Assembly (NCBI GenBank): GCA_002413835.1
Contig: DHXU01000009.1
Coordinates: 42,986 to 106,985 of the forward strand
DNA length: 64,000 nt
Origin: Candidatus Saccharibacteria bacterium UBA5148
Lineage (GTDB): Bacteria > Patescibacteriota > Saccharimonadia > Saccharimonadales > UBA4665
Reading direction: 5' to 3'
Part shown: positions 24,510 through 32,983 of the stretch, piece by piece
How the letters are laid out: each line of letters starts with the position of its first letter
Position numbering within the stretch: the stretch's first letter is position 1
Program-made: the position numbers and the translations under genes
The notes under the pieces: generated by a model
Seen by the model: only the letters and a program-made list of their open reading frames with translations
What the model was told of the DNA's origin: nothing
The model's database searches: none

Positions 24510-24540
24510 CTATACTCAAAAGATAGAGCATTAGCGGTAC
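24510..24540 (+). promoter_or_regulatory. Second copy of the propeller-gene promoter
   Basis: Identical to 22281-22311, with TATACT at 24511-24516. The ATG at 24544 lies 3 nt after the repeat. The duplication therefore included the promoter. Confidence 0.6.
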
Positions 24541-24543
24541 AGT

Positions 24544-26694
24544 ATGAGATTTGATAGATTCAGAAAATACATTGGTAAATTAGACCATCCAATACTGATT
24601 GTTGTCGGCCTGTTTGTCGCCGCCGGTCTTATTTCGTTAGCTTTCTCCAGAGCAGCATCCCAGTCTATCAGCGCTGAGGTAGAGAATGGAATACCGGCAA
24701 AAGGCGCAACTTTCGTGACCGATCCATTGGCTTCTAGTGGCAGTGCAGTAGCGTTTGGTTCGGGCACCGGTAATTCACCATTCCAAAAACTGTCATCGGT
24801 CAGGACTCCGCCGGCACCATATAATAAACTGATTGGTCCAGGCGTAACTACCGGAAGTCAAAAATTTTACCTGGGTTATCAAAACCTCAGCAACCCGTTT
24901 AGTTTTGTCGCGGTTGATCCAAAGAATAATTATACAGCCGTTACGTATACCTCGCCGCTGGCAACTGAATTTACGGCTTCGGGGATGGCAGTCGGCGTAG
25001 ACAACAACGTCTACATCGGTACAAAATCCACGGTTAATACGCACATTTTTAAGTTCACGACCGCCTCGCCGAAGCTCGTCGATCTCGGGGCAGTGCCAGT
25101 TGATATTCGGGCTTCTGTCAAGCAGACGTTCATGTGGGATCTCACGGCCAGCCCTGTCGATCATCGCCTGTATGGCTGTACGCACCCGTCGGCAGACTTA
25201 GTCAGTTATGGCCCTTCGGATCCTATCCCACACATTAGCAACCTAGGAACTGTAGATAGCAGTAATCAGTACGCCCGTTACTGCGTGGCCGACCCGCAGT
25301 ACCCCTACATATACGTTGGCACGGGCAGTGTCAATCCAAAGATCGTTGCCTACAATATCCAGACCAAGCTGACAAAAGTACTGGGTAGCATGACGGGGGC
25401 AGGCTTTGCCACAGTTTGGCTTGGCAGCGACAACAAAATATATGGCTACTATACTAATAACGGAACACAACATTTTAGTATCAGCAATGCGGTTCTAACC
25501 CCTGTGACGCAAACAACCAGTCGCTCCTCGGTCTACGCGTTTAGTAATGGCGACAAGATTGCCCTCAGCCCTGATAACGCTTCGGTCGTCGTCAAACATC
25601 CTGATGGGACCCAAGATACACGCGCGTATACTTACGGAGGGGCCTTCCCAAACATCTTTCGGCTGGCGCAGGGTCCAGACAATGCAATCTACGCCGGAAC
25701 TGTCTTGCCATATTATTTAACCAAGTTTTCGCCCGCCGCTCCCGCCGCAGCCTTAACCAATCTCGGCTACCTTGGCGGTGGGGAGCCCTATTCTATGCTT
25801 GCCTCTGGTGGCAAGCTAGTGATGGGAGCCTATTCGGCTGGCGCTCTACTGCTCAACTATGACCCGTCTCTACCGGTTGCGCCGAATCCATACATAAATC
25901 CTAAGTGTAGTGCCACGACAAATCTGCCTAACCCACAATGCATACAGAATATTGCCGGCTTGGATAACGCTCGGCCATCCGGTGATTTACGCACAAAGCC
26001 ACTGATTGCCGGACTCGATGGCAACTTATATACCGGATCTGTGGGGCACTATGGACAGACCAATGGGCCGCTGATTAAATGGAATCAACAAAGCAACACC
26101 GCCTCCGCCTATTATCCGTATCCTAATCTTGGTATCGCATCGTTAGCGTCAGCTCCTGTCTGCCAAGGAATAACCACTGCGAATGCCTGCCTAATCGCGG
26201 GAACGACCACTGGAGTTGGAGGTGGCGCCACAGTCACCGCAACGACGTCGCCGCTATTTATCTGGAACACCGCGACGAACGCCATGGTCAAGCAGTTCAC
26301 AATTCCGTCCGTCACCAATATCGTCGAGATTTCGTCTCTAATCCTGAATCCGGCCACTAATTACATCTACGGTATTGCAAATAATACTCACGGTAGCTAC
26401 TTATTCATCTTCAATCCAAAAACCGGCACATTTATTAACGGTGGCACTAAACTACCGTTCACCGCCCCCCTTTATAGCAGCGTTGCCATCGGCTCCGACG
26501 GTAACATCTGGGGAATCTACGGGACTGGAATATTCAAGATTAATGTTACGACTAACACCGTTCAATCTGTGGCGACCGCACCTGTGGCTATCACGGCGGG
26601 GTTTGCCCTAGTAAAGAACGCGGCGAGCGGCGATAAGCTCTATTTTGGCTCATATGCAGATCTATATGTCTACAAACTCCCGGCCACGCCCTAA
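24544..26694 (+). CDS. Surface-anchored beta-propeller protein, tandem copy 2
   Basis: A 716-residue paralogue of 22313-24457 with the same architecture: membrane helix ending in SRAASQS, module ISAEVENG ... ASSGSAVAFG, then propeller blades (VGVDNNVYIGT, IAGLDGNLYTGSVG, GSDGNIWGIY). Differences are spread evenly over the length. A small insertion (GYYTNNGTQ) explains most of the extra residues. It has its own copy of the promoter. Probably involved in surface binding or recognition, but that is inference from location and fold only. Confidence 0.75.
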   Translation: MRFDRFRKYIGKLDHPILIVVGLFVAAGLISLAFSRAASQSISAEVENGIPAKGATFVTDPLASSGSAVAFGSGTGNSPFQKLSSVRTPPAPYNKLIGPGVTTGSQKFYLGYQNLSNPFSFVAVDPKNNYTAVTYTSPLATEFTASGMAVGVDNNVYIGTKSTVNTHIFKFTTASPKLVDLGAVPVDIRASVKQTFMWDLTASPVDHRLYGCTHPSADLVSYGPSDPIPHISNLGTVDSSNQYARYCVADPQYPYIYVGTGSVNPKIVAYNIQTKLTKVLGSMTGAGFATVWLGSDNKIYGYYTNNGTQHFSISNAVLTPVTQTTSRSSVYAFSNGDKIALSPDNASVVVKHPDGTQDTRAYTYGGAFPNIFRLAQGPDNAIYAGTVLPYYLTKFSPAAPAAALTNLGYLGGGEPYSMLASGGKLVMGAYSAGALLLNYDPSLPVAPNPYINPKCSATTNLPNPQCIQNIAGLDNARPSGDLRTKPLIAGLDGNLYTGSVGHYGQTNGPLIKWNQQSNTASAYYPYPNLGIASLASAPVCQGITTANACLIAGTTTGVGGGATVTATTSPLFIWNTATNAMVKQFTIPSVTNIVEISSLILNPATNYIYGIANNTHGSYLFIFNPKTGTFINGGTKLPFTAPLYSSVAIGSDGNIWGIYGTGIFKINVTTNTVQSVATAPVAITAGFALVKNAASGDKLYFGSYADLYVYKLPATP

Positions 26695-26731
26695 CAGTTT
26701 GACTCTATTTTATATCTGCTATGATTGATCA

Positions 26732-26853
26732 ATGGCAGAACTCGTCGGCATTCTCAACATTACTCTGGACAGCTTAGTGACGGCAGACAGTACTTCGACT
26801 CCCGGGCCGCGCTTGCCCACGCAGCTAAGATGGTTGATGACGTGGCCTTCTAA
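26732..26853 (+). pseudogene. folP: Decayed 5' fragment of a dihydropteroate synthase (folP) gene
   Basis: From ATG 26732 the frame reads MAELVGILNITLDS, close to the DHPS start (GILN-x-T-PDSFSDGG). After one frame change the DNA reads SDGRQYFDSRAALAHAAKM, then VDD, which continues the DHPS pattern (normally DGA follows) before a TAA. So a truncated and frameshifted folP remnant remains. A TATGAT (26720-26725) 6 nt before the ATG looks like the old leaderless promoter. The catalytic remainder of the enzyme is absent in this window. Confidence 0.65.
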
Positions 26854-26884
26854 GCAATGATGGAGATGGAACGTTACCCGTCAG

Positions 26885-27640
26885 CTAATTTGCGTCGCGG
26901 CGCAGGAACAGCACCCAGGCTATCAGCCAGCCGCCGACGATATAACTGAGCACCAGTAGCGTAGCGGTGCTATGAGATAGAGTAGCACCAGCGTTAATAG
27001 CTGCGCTCGGAGCATCCCGGAGTATCGAGCTCAGTGCGTTAAACGGCAGATACTTGGCGTTCTGCTTCAGTAGTAAACCGAGTAGTGATTCACCAAGGCC
27101 CGGAAGCAGGAACAGGATGGCGATTGCACCGACCTGACTCCTGACGATAGCCGTAATAATCAGAGCCAGCATCGAATACCCCCAGCCGTAAAAGACGCTG
27201 CGAATCATCAGATCACTAAATGGGAAGGTTTGCGGTGATACTGTCAGACCTTTGGCGTGCAGACCGAACTGCGTCAGGTATGGTGCCGCGGCGCAGACAA
27301 TGGCGGTCAGAACGATGGCGAACACGGAGACAACGATAATCTTCGCCACTAGCACCGTCGTGCGGCTGCGGGCTGCCGTCAGGGTGTACATGATGGTGTT
27401 GTACCGATATTCATGTGTGAACAGCAGCACACCCGCCAAGGCGATAAACAGACCAAGAGCCTGGGCAGCACTGGTAACTTCCGAGGCTAATTTGTCGGCC
27501 GACGTCACGTTGGCCGTCTGACGAAAACCTTCGATGTAAAACGCGAAGAATATAGTAATCAGGGCACACAGGGCGATGATGACGTACGTCGACCGCACGG
27601 TCAGTAATTTACGGAATTCTGCTCGGATAGCCGGTATCAT
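26885..27640 (-). CDS. ABC-2 type transporter permease
   Basis: A 251-residue permease with about six hydrophobic helices. The start IRAEFRKLLTVRSTYVI is typical of ABC-2 permeases of the NatB/YxlG type. Its ATG overlaps the end of the ATPase gene by 4 nt, so the two form an exporter half-pair. The substrate is unknown; related systems handle peptides, Na+ or antibiotics. Confidence 0.82.
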   Translation of the reverse strand: MIPAIRAEFRKLLTVRSTYVIIALCALITIFFAFYIEGFRQTANVTSADKLASEVTSAAQALGLFIALAGVLLFTHEYRYNTIMYTLTAARSRTTVLVAKIIVVSVFAIVLTAIVCAAAPYLTQFGLHAKGLTVSPQTFPFSDLMIRSVFYGWGYSMLALIITAIVRSQVGAIAILFLLPGLGESLLGLLLKQNAKYLPFNALSSILRDAPSAAINAGATLSHSTATLLVLSYIVGGWLIAWVLFLRRDAN

Positions 27641-28578
27641 ACGGATGCTCCTGTCTCTCGTTTTGTCTCACCGCCGCCCGCGCTGAGCGTCTTGTATTCC
27701 TCAGAGCCAGCCGTCAGCTCCAAGAAGGCTTCTTCGAGTGAGGCGGCACGGTTGGCAAGTTCCAGAATAGGTACCCCCGACTCATAGGCCAGCTTACCAA
27801 TATCATCAGTTGAAACGCCTTCGACGTTCAGGCCGCCATCGCTGTGGGTGAAGGTCATTGTCCGTTGTCTCAACACCCGTTCCAGTTTCTGGAGGCTGCT
27901 GGTGCGCACGAAGACGGCAGAATGGCTGCTGCCCGATATCAAGGTCGATATAGAGGTACTGGCAATCAGTTTCCCCTTGCCGATGACAACGACATTGTCA
28001 GCCATCTGGGCCATTTCGCTGAGCAGGTGGCTGGATACGAAGACCGCATTGCCATCGTCGGCATAGTTCTGAATAAACTTCCGAAGCCAGGCGATGCCCT
28101 CAGGATCAAGACCGTTCGCCGGCTCGTCGAGAATCAGATATTTGGGCTTGCCGAGAATTGCAGCCGCGATACCCAGGCGCTGCGACATGCCCAGCGAGAA
28201 CTTACCTGGACCCTTTTTGGCAACCTCTGTCAGCCCGACAGTATCAAGGACTTCAGCCACTCGAGATGGAGCGATACCACCAGCGGCGGCTAATATTTTG
28301 AGGTGATTACGGGCCGAGCGGGTCGGATGGAAGGCTTTGGCTTCCAGTAATACACCGACTATTTTAGACGGCCGCGTATATTCACGGAGGGCTTTGCTGT
28401 CAAAGGTAGTCGTACCGCTGCCGGCATCCAGGCCGAGCATCAGTCGCATAGTCGTGGACTTGCCAGCGCCGTTCGGCCCGAGAAAGCCCGTCACCTTGCC
28501 GGTTTCAACCCGAAAAGAGACATTATCAACAGCTGTTTTGTGGCGATAGGTTTTGGTGAGCCCGGTTGCTTCAATCAT
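27637..28578 (-). CDS. ABC transporter ATP-binding protein
   Basis: A 313-residue ATPase: Walker A GPNGAGKSTT (about residues 35-44), signature SLGMSQR (about 128), Walker B LILDEPANGLDP, and H-loop SSHLLSEM. The C-terminal 90 residues or so are an extra domain seen in exporters of the NatA/CcmA/BcrA type. A TATAGT (28586-28591) ends 7 nt before the ATG, so the operon mRNA is probably leaderless. Confidence 0.9.
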   Translation of the reverse strand: MIEATGLTKTYRHKTAVDNVSFRVETGKVTGFLGPNGAGKSTTMRLMLGLDAGSGTTTFDSKALREYTRPSKIVGVLLEAKAFHPTRSARNHLKILAAAGGIAPSRVAEVLDTVGLTEVAKKGPGKFSLGMSQRLGIAAAILGKPKYLILDEPANGLDPEGIAWLRKFIQNYADDGNAVFVSSHLLSEMAQMADNVVVIGKGKLIASTSISTLISGSSHSAVFVRTSSLQKLERVLRQRTMTFTHSDGGLNVEGVSTDDIGKLAYESGVPILELANRAASLEEAFLELTAGSEEYKTLSAGGGETKRETGASV

Positions 28579-28617
28579 TGCCTTAACTATAGGCCAGACT
28601 ACCTAGTATTGCCAGGT

Positions 28618-28971
28618 TCAGACGGAATGCGTGCGGTGGTAGCCGCCAGAGAACAGTCGCGACACCAGTGAGGCAATGACCCCATATATTACCAGAGCGA
28701 TCAACGTTTCAAACTCGAAGCGTCCCGTCAGCAGATTGATATCGTGGTTAAAAATACCGAAGAATGGCGTCACCAGCGGCTGGCTGGTCGCATAAACCCA
28801 CGATACGATGCCGTTATCCGGATTTGCCCCGAGCAGACGGAAGATGAACCGGAAGGCAACGATAGCCAGGATAATCCCGAAAAATAAGCTGACAAGACCG
28901 CCGATCAGTCCGTAACCTTTTTGGTTCAGGCGTGCGTGACGACTAGGGTGAGAAACAGAAATATGTGGCAT
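28618..28971 (-). CDS. YggT family membrane protein
   Basis: A 117-residue protein with two helices. The first reads LFFGIILAIVAFRFIFRLLG followed by ANPDNGIVSWVYATSQPLV and PFFGIF, the YggT signature. The second is LIALVIYGVIASLVSRLF. YggT proteins are linked to cell division or osmotic protection, but the mechanism is unclear. An AAGGAAAG Shine-Dalgarno precedes the ATG. Confidence 0.8.
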   Translation of the reverse strand: MPHISVSHPSRHARLNQKGYGLIGGLVSLFFGIILAIVAFRFIFRLLGANPDNGIVSWVYATSQPLVTPFFGIFNHDINLLTGRFEFETLIALVIYGVIASLVSRLFSGGYHRTHSV

Positions 28972-29031
28972 AAAACTTTCCTTGTTTACGCTCCCACAAT
29001 AACACCAATGCGGTGTGTCGTAAGTAAGATA

Positions 29032-30015
29032 TCAGACTGAAAATGATAGCGCACTGGCACGCAAGATAGCCGGCTGCAGCAGGCTGAGCAACTCGTCGGT
29101 ACTGGCGGCCGCCATCAACTGTTCGCGGAGTTCTTTGGCGCCGTCAAAGCCACTGACGTAGACCTTGCAGAAGCGGTTCAGCGTCGGTACCCGGCGTTCG
29201 CCGTTCTGCCAGGTTTCTGCAAACAGACGGATATGTTTTTCATATAACTTCAGCCTGTCGACTGGTTGTTTGCTCGTCCAGGGACTATTGGTAGCAAAGA
29301 CATATGGGTCCTGAAAAATTCCGCGGCCGATCATGATACCATCAAGTTTGTATGTCGCGGCCAGTTCCACGCCCTGCTGCCGGCTCAGAACGTCGCCGTT
29401 GCCGACAATCAGTGTCTGTGGCGCGAGCTGGTCGCGTAGTTCCCTGACCTGGCCGATACTATCCCAGTATGCCGGGACTTCGCTCATTTCACTGCGTGTC
29501 CGACCGTGGATGGTCAGCATATCCAGCTTATGGCCCAGCAGGAATTCATGCCAGGTGTAATCAATCTCGTTGAAACCAAGCCGGGTCTTGACGCTGACGG
29601 GCAGCTTGCCGCCGGCGCCGGCCTGCGTCGCCTTGATCATTTCGCCGGCCAACTGGCGGTTATTGATAAGTGCGCTGCAGGTACCGTTCTTGACGACCGT
29701 TTTCTCCGGGCAGCCCATGTTGATATCGATGCCGGCGAAACCCATTTCGACGAGTTGCTGAGCGGTTGTATAAAAATTCTCGGGATTCTTACCCCAGATC
29801 TGGGCGATGAGGGGCCTTTCGGCAGCTGTGAATTGCAGTTTTTTAATAACGCGCCCGCGTCCCTCACTTTGTAGGCCATCGACATTCACAAACTCTGTGA
29901 AATACAGGTCCGGTGCAGCAGTATCAGCCACGATTCGGCGGAATACCGTGTCAGTAACGTCGTCCATCGGCGCCAGGACAAAGAACGGTCGTGGTACATC
30001 GCTATATCCAGCCAA
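29032..30015 (-). CDS. dus: tRNA-dihydrouridine synthase
   Basis: A 327-residue FMN-dependent TIM-barrel enzyme that reduces uridines in the tRNA D-loop. Motifs: FVLAPMDDVTDTVFR at the N-terminus, AQIWGKNPE, DINMGCPEKTVVKNGTCSAL with the catalytic Cys, VSVKTRLG, LTIHGRTR, VGNGDVLS, and GIMIGRGIFQDPYVF for FMN phosphate. The start is a TTG 5 nt after the previous gene's stop. Which Dus subtype cannot be told from sequence alone. Confidence 0.93.
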   Translation of the reverse strand: MAGYSDVPRPFFVLAPMDDVTDTVFRRIVADTAAPDLYFTEFVNVDGLQSEGRGRVIKKLQFTAAERPLIAQIWGKNPENFYTTAQQLVEMGFAGIDINMGCPEKTVVKNGTCSALINNRQLAGEMIKATQAGAGGKLPVSVKTRLGFNEIDYTWHEFLLGHKLDMLTIHGRTRSEMSEVPAYWDSIGQVRELRDQLAPQTLIVGNGDVLSRQQGVELAATYKLDGIMIGRGIFQDPYVFATNSPWTSKQPVDRLKLYEKHIRLFAETWQNGERRVPTLNRFCKVYVSGFDGAKELREQLMAAASTDELLSLLQPAILRASALSFSV

Positions 30016-30020
30016 AACGA

Positions 30021-30491
30021 CTAGCCTGCTCTAGCTTCTAAAATCTTTTTAAACTTGTTTCTGTCGGCACGATGGGCGCTGCCAGCGAACCGGGAAGAGA
30101 AAGCTATGAAGTCAAGTTCAGCCATTTCGACGGCATCTTCCCTGGACAGGAGACCGCTATACTGCAAGCTGATATAACCGGCTCCGAACTTAAACTGGAA
30201 TCTGGCATCTTCAGTATCGGCGACCCGCTTCTTGGCAGCAGCACTCAGAAATTTCGGAAGCGCCTGCTGATAGCGGTTCGTGAGGTCTGCCTTATGGGGC
30301 GTCTGGCTGGCATCTACAAAGCCCATCAGTTGGCTGGCATGGCCTAATCGGTTGAGCGCATGAGTCAGATGTTCGGCTCGCTCCTGTAACAGCACAAAGA
30401 CTCCCACTTCTTGCTCAGCCGATGCATCAACTGGTACATCAAATAAAGCAGCCTGGACAGGCTCAGAGTCAAACTGGTGGCTGATTGTCAT
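30021..30491 (-). CDS. Hypothetical protein, 156 aa, in operon with dus
   Basis: Not recognised. It is soluble and mostly helical, with an acidic first third and a basic end (NKFKKILEARAG). There are no membrane segments. Only 5 nt separate it from dus, so the two are cotranscribed and may act on the same RNA substrate, but nothing in the sequence shows it. Confidence 0.62.
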   Translation of the reverse strand: MTISHQFDSEPVQAALFDVPVDASAEQEVGVFVLLQERAEHLTHALNRLGHASQLMGFVDASQTPHKADLTNRYQQALPKFLSAAAKKRVADTEDARFQFKFGAGYISLQYSGLLSREDAVEMAELDFIAFSSRFAGSAHRADRNKFKKILEARAG

Positions 30492-30543
30492 GTCGGTACT
30501 ATAACACTTTTGCTTTTAATTTTCAAGACCATTTGAGCCGATA

Positions 30544-31659
30544 CTACTCCCAGCGGAACAGCTTGAAGGCGATGGCGTAGATAACGATCGACCAGATAGC
30601 CATCAATCCAAGCTGCGGACCGATGTCTACCAGGTGATACCCCTGGGTTGTCAGCAGTCGGATGCCATCAATAACAGGCGTCAGCGGCAGGAAGGTAGAG
30701 ACATGCTGCAACCATTCCGGCATGGCAAATCGCGGGAAGAACGTGCCTGACAGGAACAGCATCGGGAAGACGACGATGTTACTGAGCGGTGCGGCCTGAC
30801 GCTCGTTCTTGGCCCAGCCGCCGATGGCCAGTCCGATGCCAAGTATCGACATGATACTGAAGACGAGGAATAGCAGGATTTCAATATAATTACCAACGAC
30901 CTTGAGATGGAATACCAGAATGGCGGCAATGAACATGACGGCCAGCGAGACAATACCAATAATAGCCTGGGCAATCATGGTCGACAGGAAATACTGCCAG
31001 ACCTTGAGCGGTGTGGTGTGCAGGCGACGCAGAATACCCTGCTTCTTGAGTTCCGGGAAGACATTGATCGGCCCGAAGATTCCCATACCGACAATTGCGA
31101 AACCGAGCAAACCTGCAAACGCATAATCAAACGGCTTCAAACTCTTCTGGTTGGTCTGATTGGTCTCAACTTTGAGCGGAGGATCGACTTTGGTGAACTG
31201 CTGGTTGAGCGCTGCAAACTGACCCTGCAATGCTGTCGCCAGGCCGCGGCCAGCCTGCTCGTTGTTCTGAGTAAATGACACCCGGGCCTGTCCTGTCGGG
31301 TAGTTCTTGCTGCCAACTTCACCGAAGTTACTCGGCAAAGTTATAGTAGCGTCGAGCTGGCCCTTGCCCATGCGGTCTGTTGCCTGGGCCGTGGTCGTTA
31401 TACTGTCGTCGACCTTGATAACTTCGCTTTTCGTGAGCTGTTTGACAAAGGTATCTGCAAATGTACTGTGCGACTGGTTGATAACAGCCACATGGAATGT
31501 CGGGGCGCCATTACCTCCGGAAATACCGCCGAAAACAAACAGGAAGATCAGCGGGAATAGGATTCCAAAGAAGATTGACAGCCGGTCGCGAAAAAAGCGC
31601 TTGGTGTTAAGCTTGGCGAACACTGAAACTGTATATAGTGATTTGTTAAGTCTGCTCAT
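30544..31659 (-). CDS. ABC-2 type transporter permease (drug/lipid exporter type)
   Basis: A 371-residue permease. The first helix (FFGILFPLIFLFVFGGISGG) is followed by a large extracytoplasmic domain of about 130 residues (VAVINQSHSTFADTFVKQL), then five helices including LHTTPLKVWQYFLSTMIAQA. This is the ABC2_membrane_3 / YhgE-like arrangement found with DrrA-type ATPases. The ATPase lies immediately upstream in the operon. Confidence 0.87.
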   Translation of the reverse strand: MSRLNKSLYTVSVFAKLNTKRFFRDRLSIFFGILFPLIFLFVFGGISGGNGAPTFHVAVINQSHSTFADTFVKQLTKSEVIKVDDSITTTAQATDRMGKGQLDATITLPSNFGEVGSKNYPTGQARVSFTQNNEQAGRGLATALQGQFAALNQQFTKVDPPLKVETNQTNQKSLKPFDYAFAGLLGFAIVGMGIFGPINVFPELKKQGILRRLHTTPLKVWQYFLSTMIAQAIIGIVSLAVMFIAAILVFHLKVVGNYIEILLFLVFSIMSILGIGLAIGGWAKNERQAAPLSNIVVFPMLFLSGTFFPRFAMPEWLQHVSTFLPLTPVIDGIRLLTTQGYHLVDIGPQLGLMAIWSIVIYAIAFKLFRWE

Positions 31660-31667
31660 GATATCTT

Positions 31668-31701
31668 ATTCCGTCTCTATTCCGTCTCTATTCTCGTCTC
31701 T
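31668..31701. repeat. Three tandem copies of an 11-12 nt unit
   Basis: ATTCCGTCTCT occurs at 31668-31678 and 31679-31689, followed by ATTCTCGTCTCT at 31690-31701. The array spans the short gap between the permease start and the ATPase stop codon. On the coding strand it supplies GACGGA, a weak ribosome-binding sequence, so repeat number could tune permease translation. This is speculative. Confidence 0.6.
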
Positions 31702-32458
31702 ATTCTCTTAAAGCTTTGCCGGTTAAATCGATGAATACATCTTCCAGGTCGGCCTGCTCGACATGCTGGGCTTTGCTAAAACCGCGGTCCAGTAGCTGTT
31801 TGATGAGGTTCTTGGGGGTATCGATGGCAATTATCTTGCCCTTGTCCATGATGGCAACGCGGTCACAAAGTAGTTCGGCCTCGTCCATGTAATGCGTCGT
31901 CATAACGACCGTCACGCCCTTGTCACGGATCTGCTGTGTCAATTCCCAGAGGTTGCGCCGAGCCTGCGGGTCGAGGCCGGTTGTCGGTTCGTCCATAAAG
32001 AACACTTTCGGGTCATGCACCAGGGCAGCGGCGATACTGAGGCGCTGTCGCTGGCCGCCGGAGAGATTCTCGGCGTAACTGCTGGCCTTTTCTCCAAGCT
32101 GGACATCGTCGAGAAATTCTTTGGCATATACCTTCTCACCATACGCTGCACCGAAGAGTTGGATTATCTCAGTCAGTTTGGTTTTGTCCTGGAAAGCCGG
32201 CGCTTGAGGCTGGACGCCAATTATGCGCTTGACAGCGTCAGTATCTTTGGCGACGTCAAGCCCGTCGACCGTGATACGACCACCATCGATCGGCCGCATC
32301 GTCTCGATCATTTCCAGCGTCGTCGTCTTGCCGGCGCCGTTCGGACCAAGAATACCGAAGATCTCGCCGCGCTTGACGTCAAACGAGATGCCGTCAACGA
32401 CAGCAATGTCGTCGTATACTTTCCGTAAATCTGTAACTTTGAGAATCGTGTCTGCCAT
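31700..32458 (-). CDS. ABC transporter ATP-binding protein (DrrA-like)
   Basis: A 252-residue ATPase: Walker A GPNGAGKTTT, signature LSGGQRQR, Walker B VFFMDEPTTGLDP, and H-loop TTHYMDEA. The C-terminus is short. It energises the permease at 30544. The ATG at 32458 (MADTILKV) is preferred over an upstream in-frame codon at 32467, because TATAAT (32467-32472) ends 8 nt before it. Confidence 0.92.
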   Translation of the reverse strand: MADTILKVTDLRKVYDDIAVVDGISFDVKRGEIFGILGPNGAGKTTTLEMIETMRPIDGGRITVDGLDVAKDTDAVKRIIGVQPQAPAFQDKTKLTEIIQLFGAAYGEKVYAKEFLDDVQLGEKASSYAENLSGGQRQRLSIAAALVHDPKVFFMDEPTTGLDPQARRNLWELTQQIRDKGVTVVMTTHYMDEAELLCDRVAIMDKGKIIAIDTPKNLIKQLLDRGFSKAQHVEQADLEDVFIDLTGKALRE

Positions 32459-32527
32459 TACCAACAATTATATCAATACTTCAAGTTTTTGTGACCCGTA
32501 CGTGCCAGATTTTGTTTATTGAGATTC

Positions 32528-32555
32528 AAAAAAGACCCAGCAATAAAGCCAGGCC
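32528..32555 (-). terminator. Terminator after the 65-aa gene
   Basis: Minus strand: GGCCTGGC, loop TTTATT, GCTGGGTC with three G-T pairs, then six T (complement of 32528-32533). It stands between 32588 and the ABC operon promoter. Confidence 0.65.
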
Positions 32556-32587
32556 TTTAATGTGGAGCTAATACTCTATATTGACTC

Positions 32588-32785
32588 TTATTTCTTGTTG
32601 CTGACAGTCAGGAAACCGTTGCGCGGATTCTCTTTGACAACCTTACCGTCAGGCAGGTCGACAGCTTCCGGGCGCTCGTCTTTGCTGAAGTAGTAGATCG
32701 GCTGTTCCTTACCACCGCGAAGTGTGACCTTCTTGGAGTTTAAATAGTAAGTAACGCCTTTCGAGTTCGTGTGCTTGTATGCCAT
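32588..32785 (-). CDS. Small conserved-looking hypothetical protein, 65 aa
   Basis: A basic beta-rich protein (GVTYYLNSKKVTLRGG, QPIYYFSKDERPEAVDLPDG) without Cys or membrane helix. I recall similar short proteins in Saccharibacteria but know no function. GAGGG lies before the ATG, and a terminator follows. The region 32786-32983 to its right holds only divergent promoter sequence. Confidence 0.7.
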   Translation of the reverse strand: MAYKHTNSKGVTYYLNSKKVTLRGGKEQPIYYFSKDERPEAVDLPDGKVVKENPRNGFLTVSNKK

Positions 32786-32983
32786 GTGAGTTACCCTCTC
32801 TTATGGTTGTCTCTTTAATTGATAGTCGTCCAAGGTCTAACACCTCAGTACCCCTAAAATACTCTTGAGATATTTTACTTGTCAACTATTTCATCAGATA
32901 TGGTTACCTGTTGCCTGTGTAAAGTTTATGTATTACACTAGAAGTTACTGTAACCATAATAAGTTTAAGGGTAGGGTAGATAG

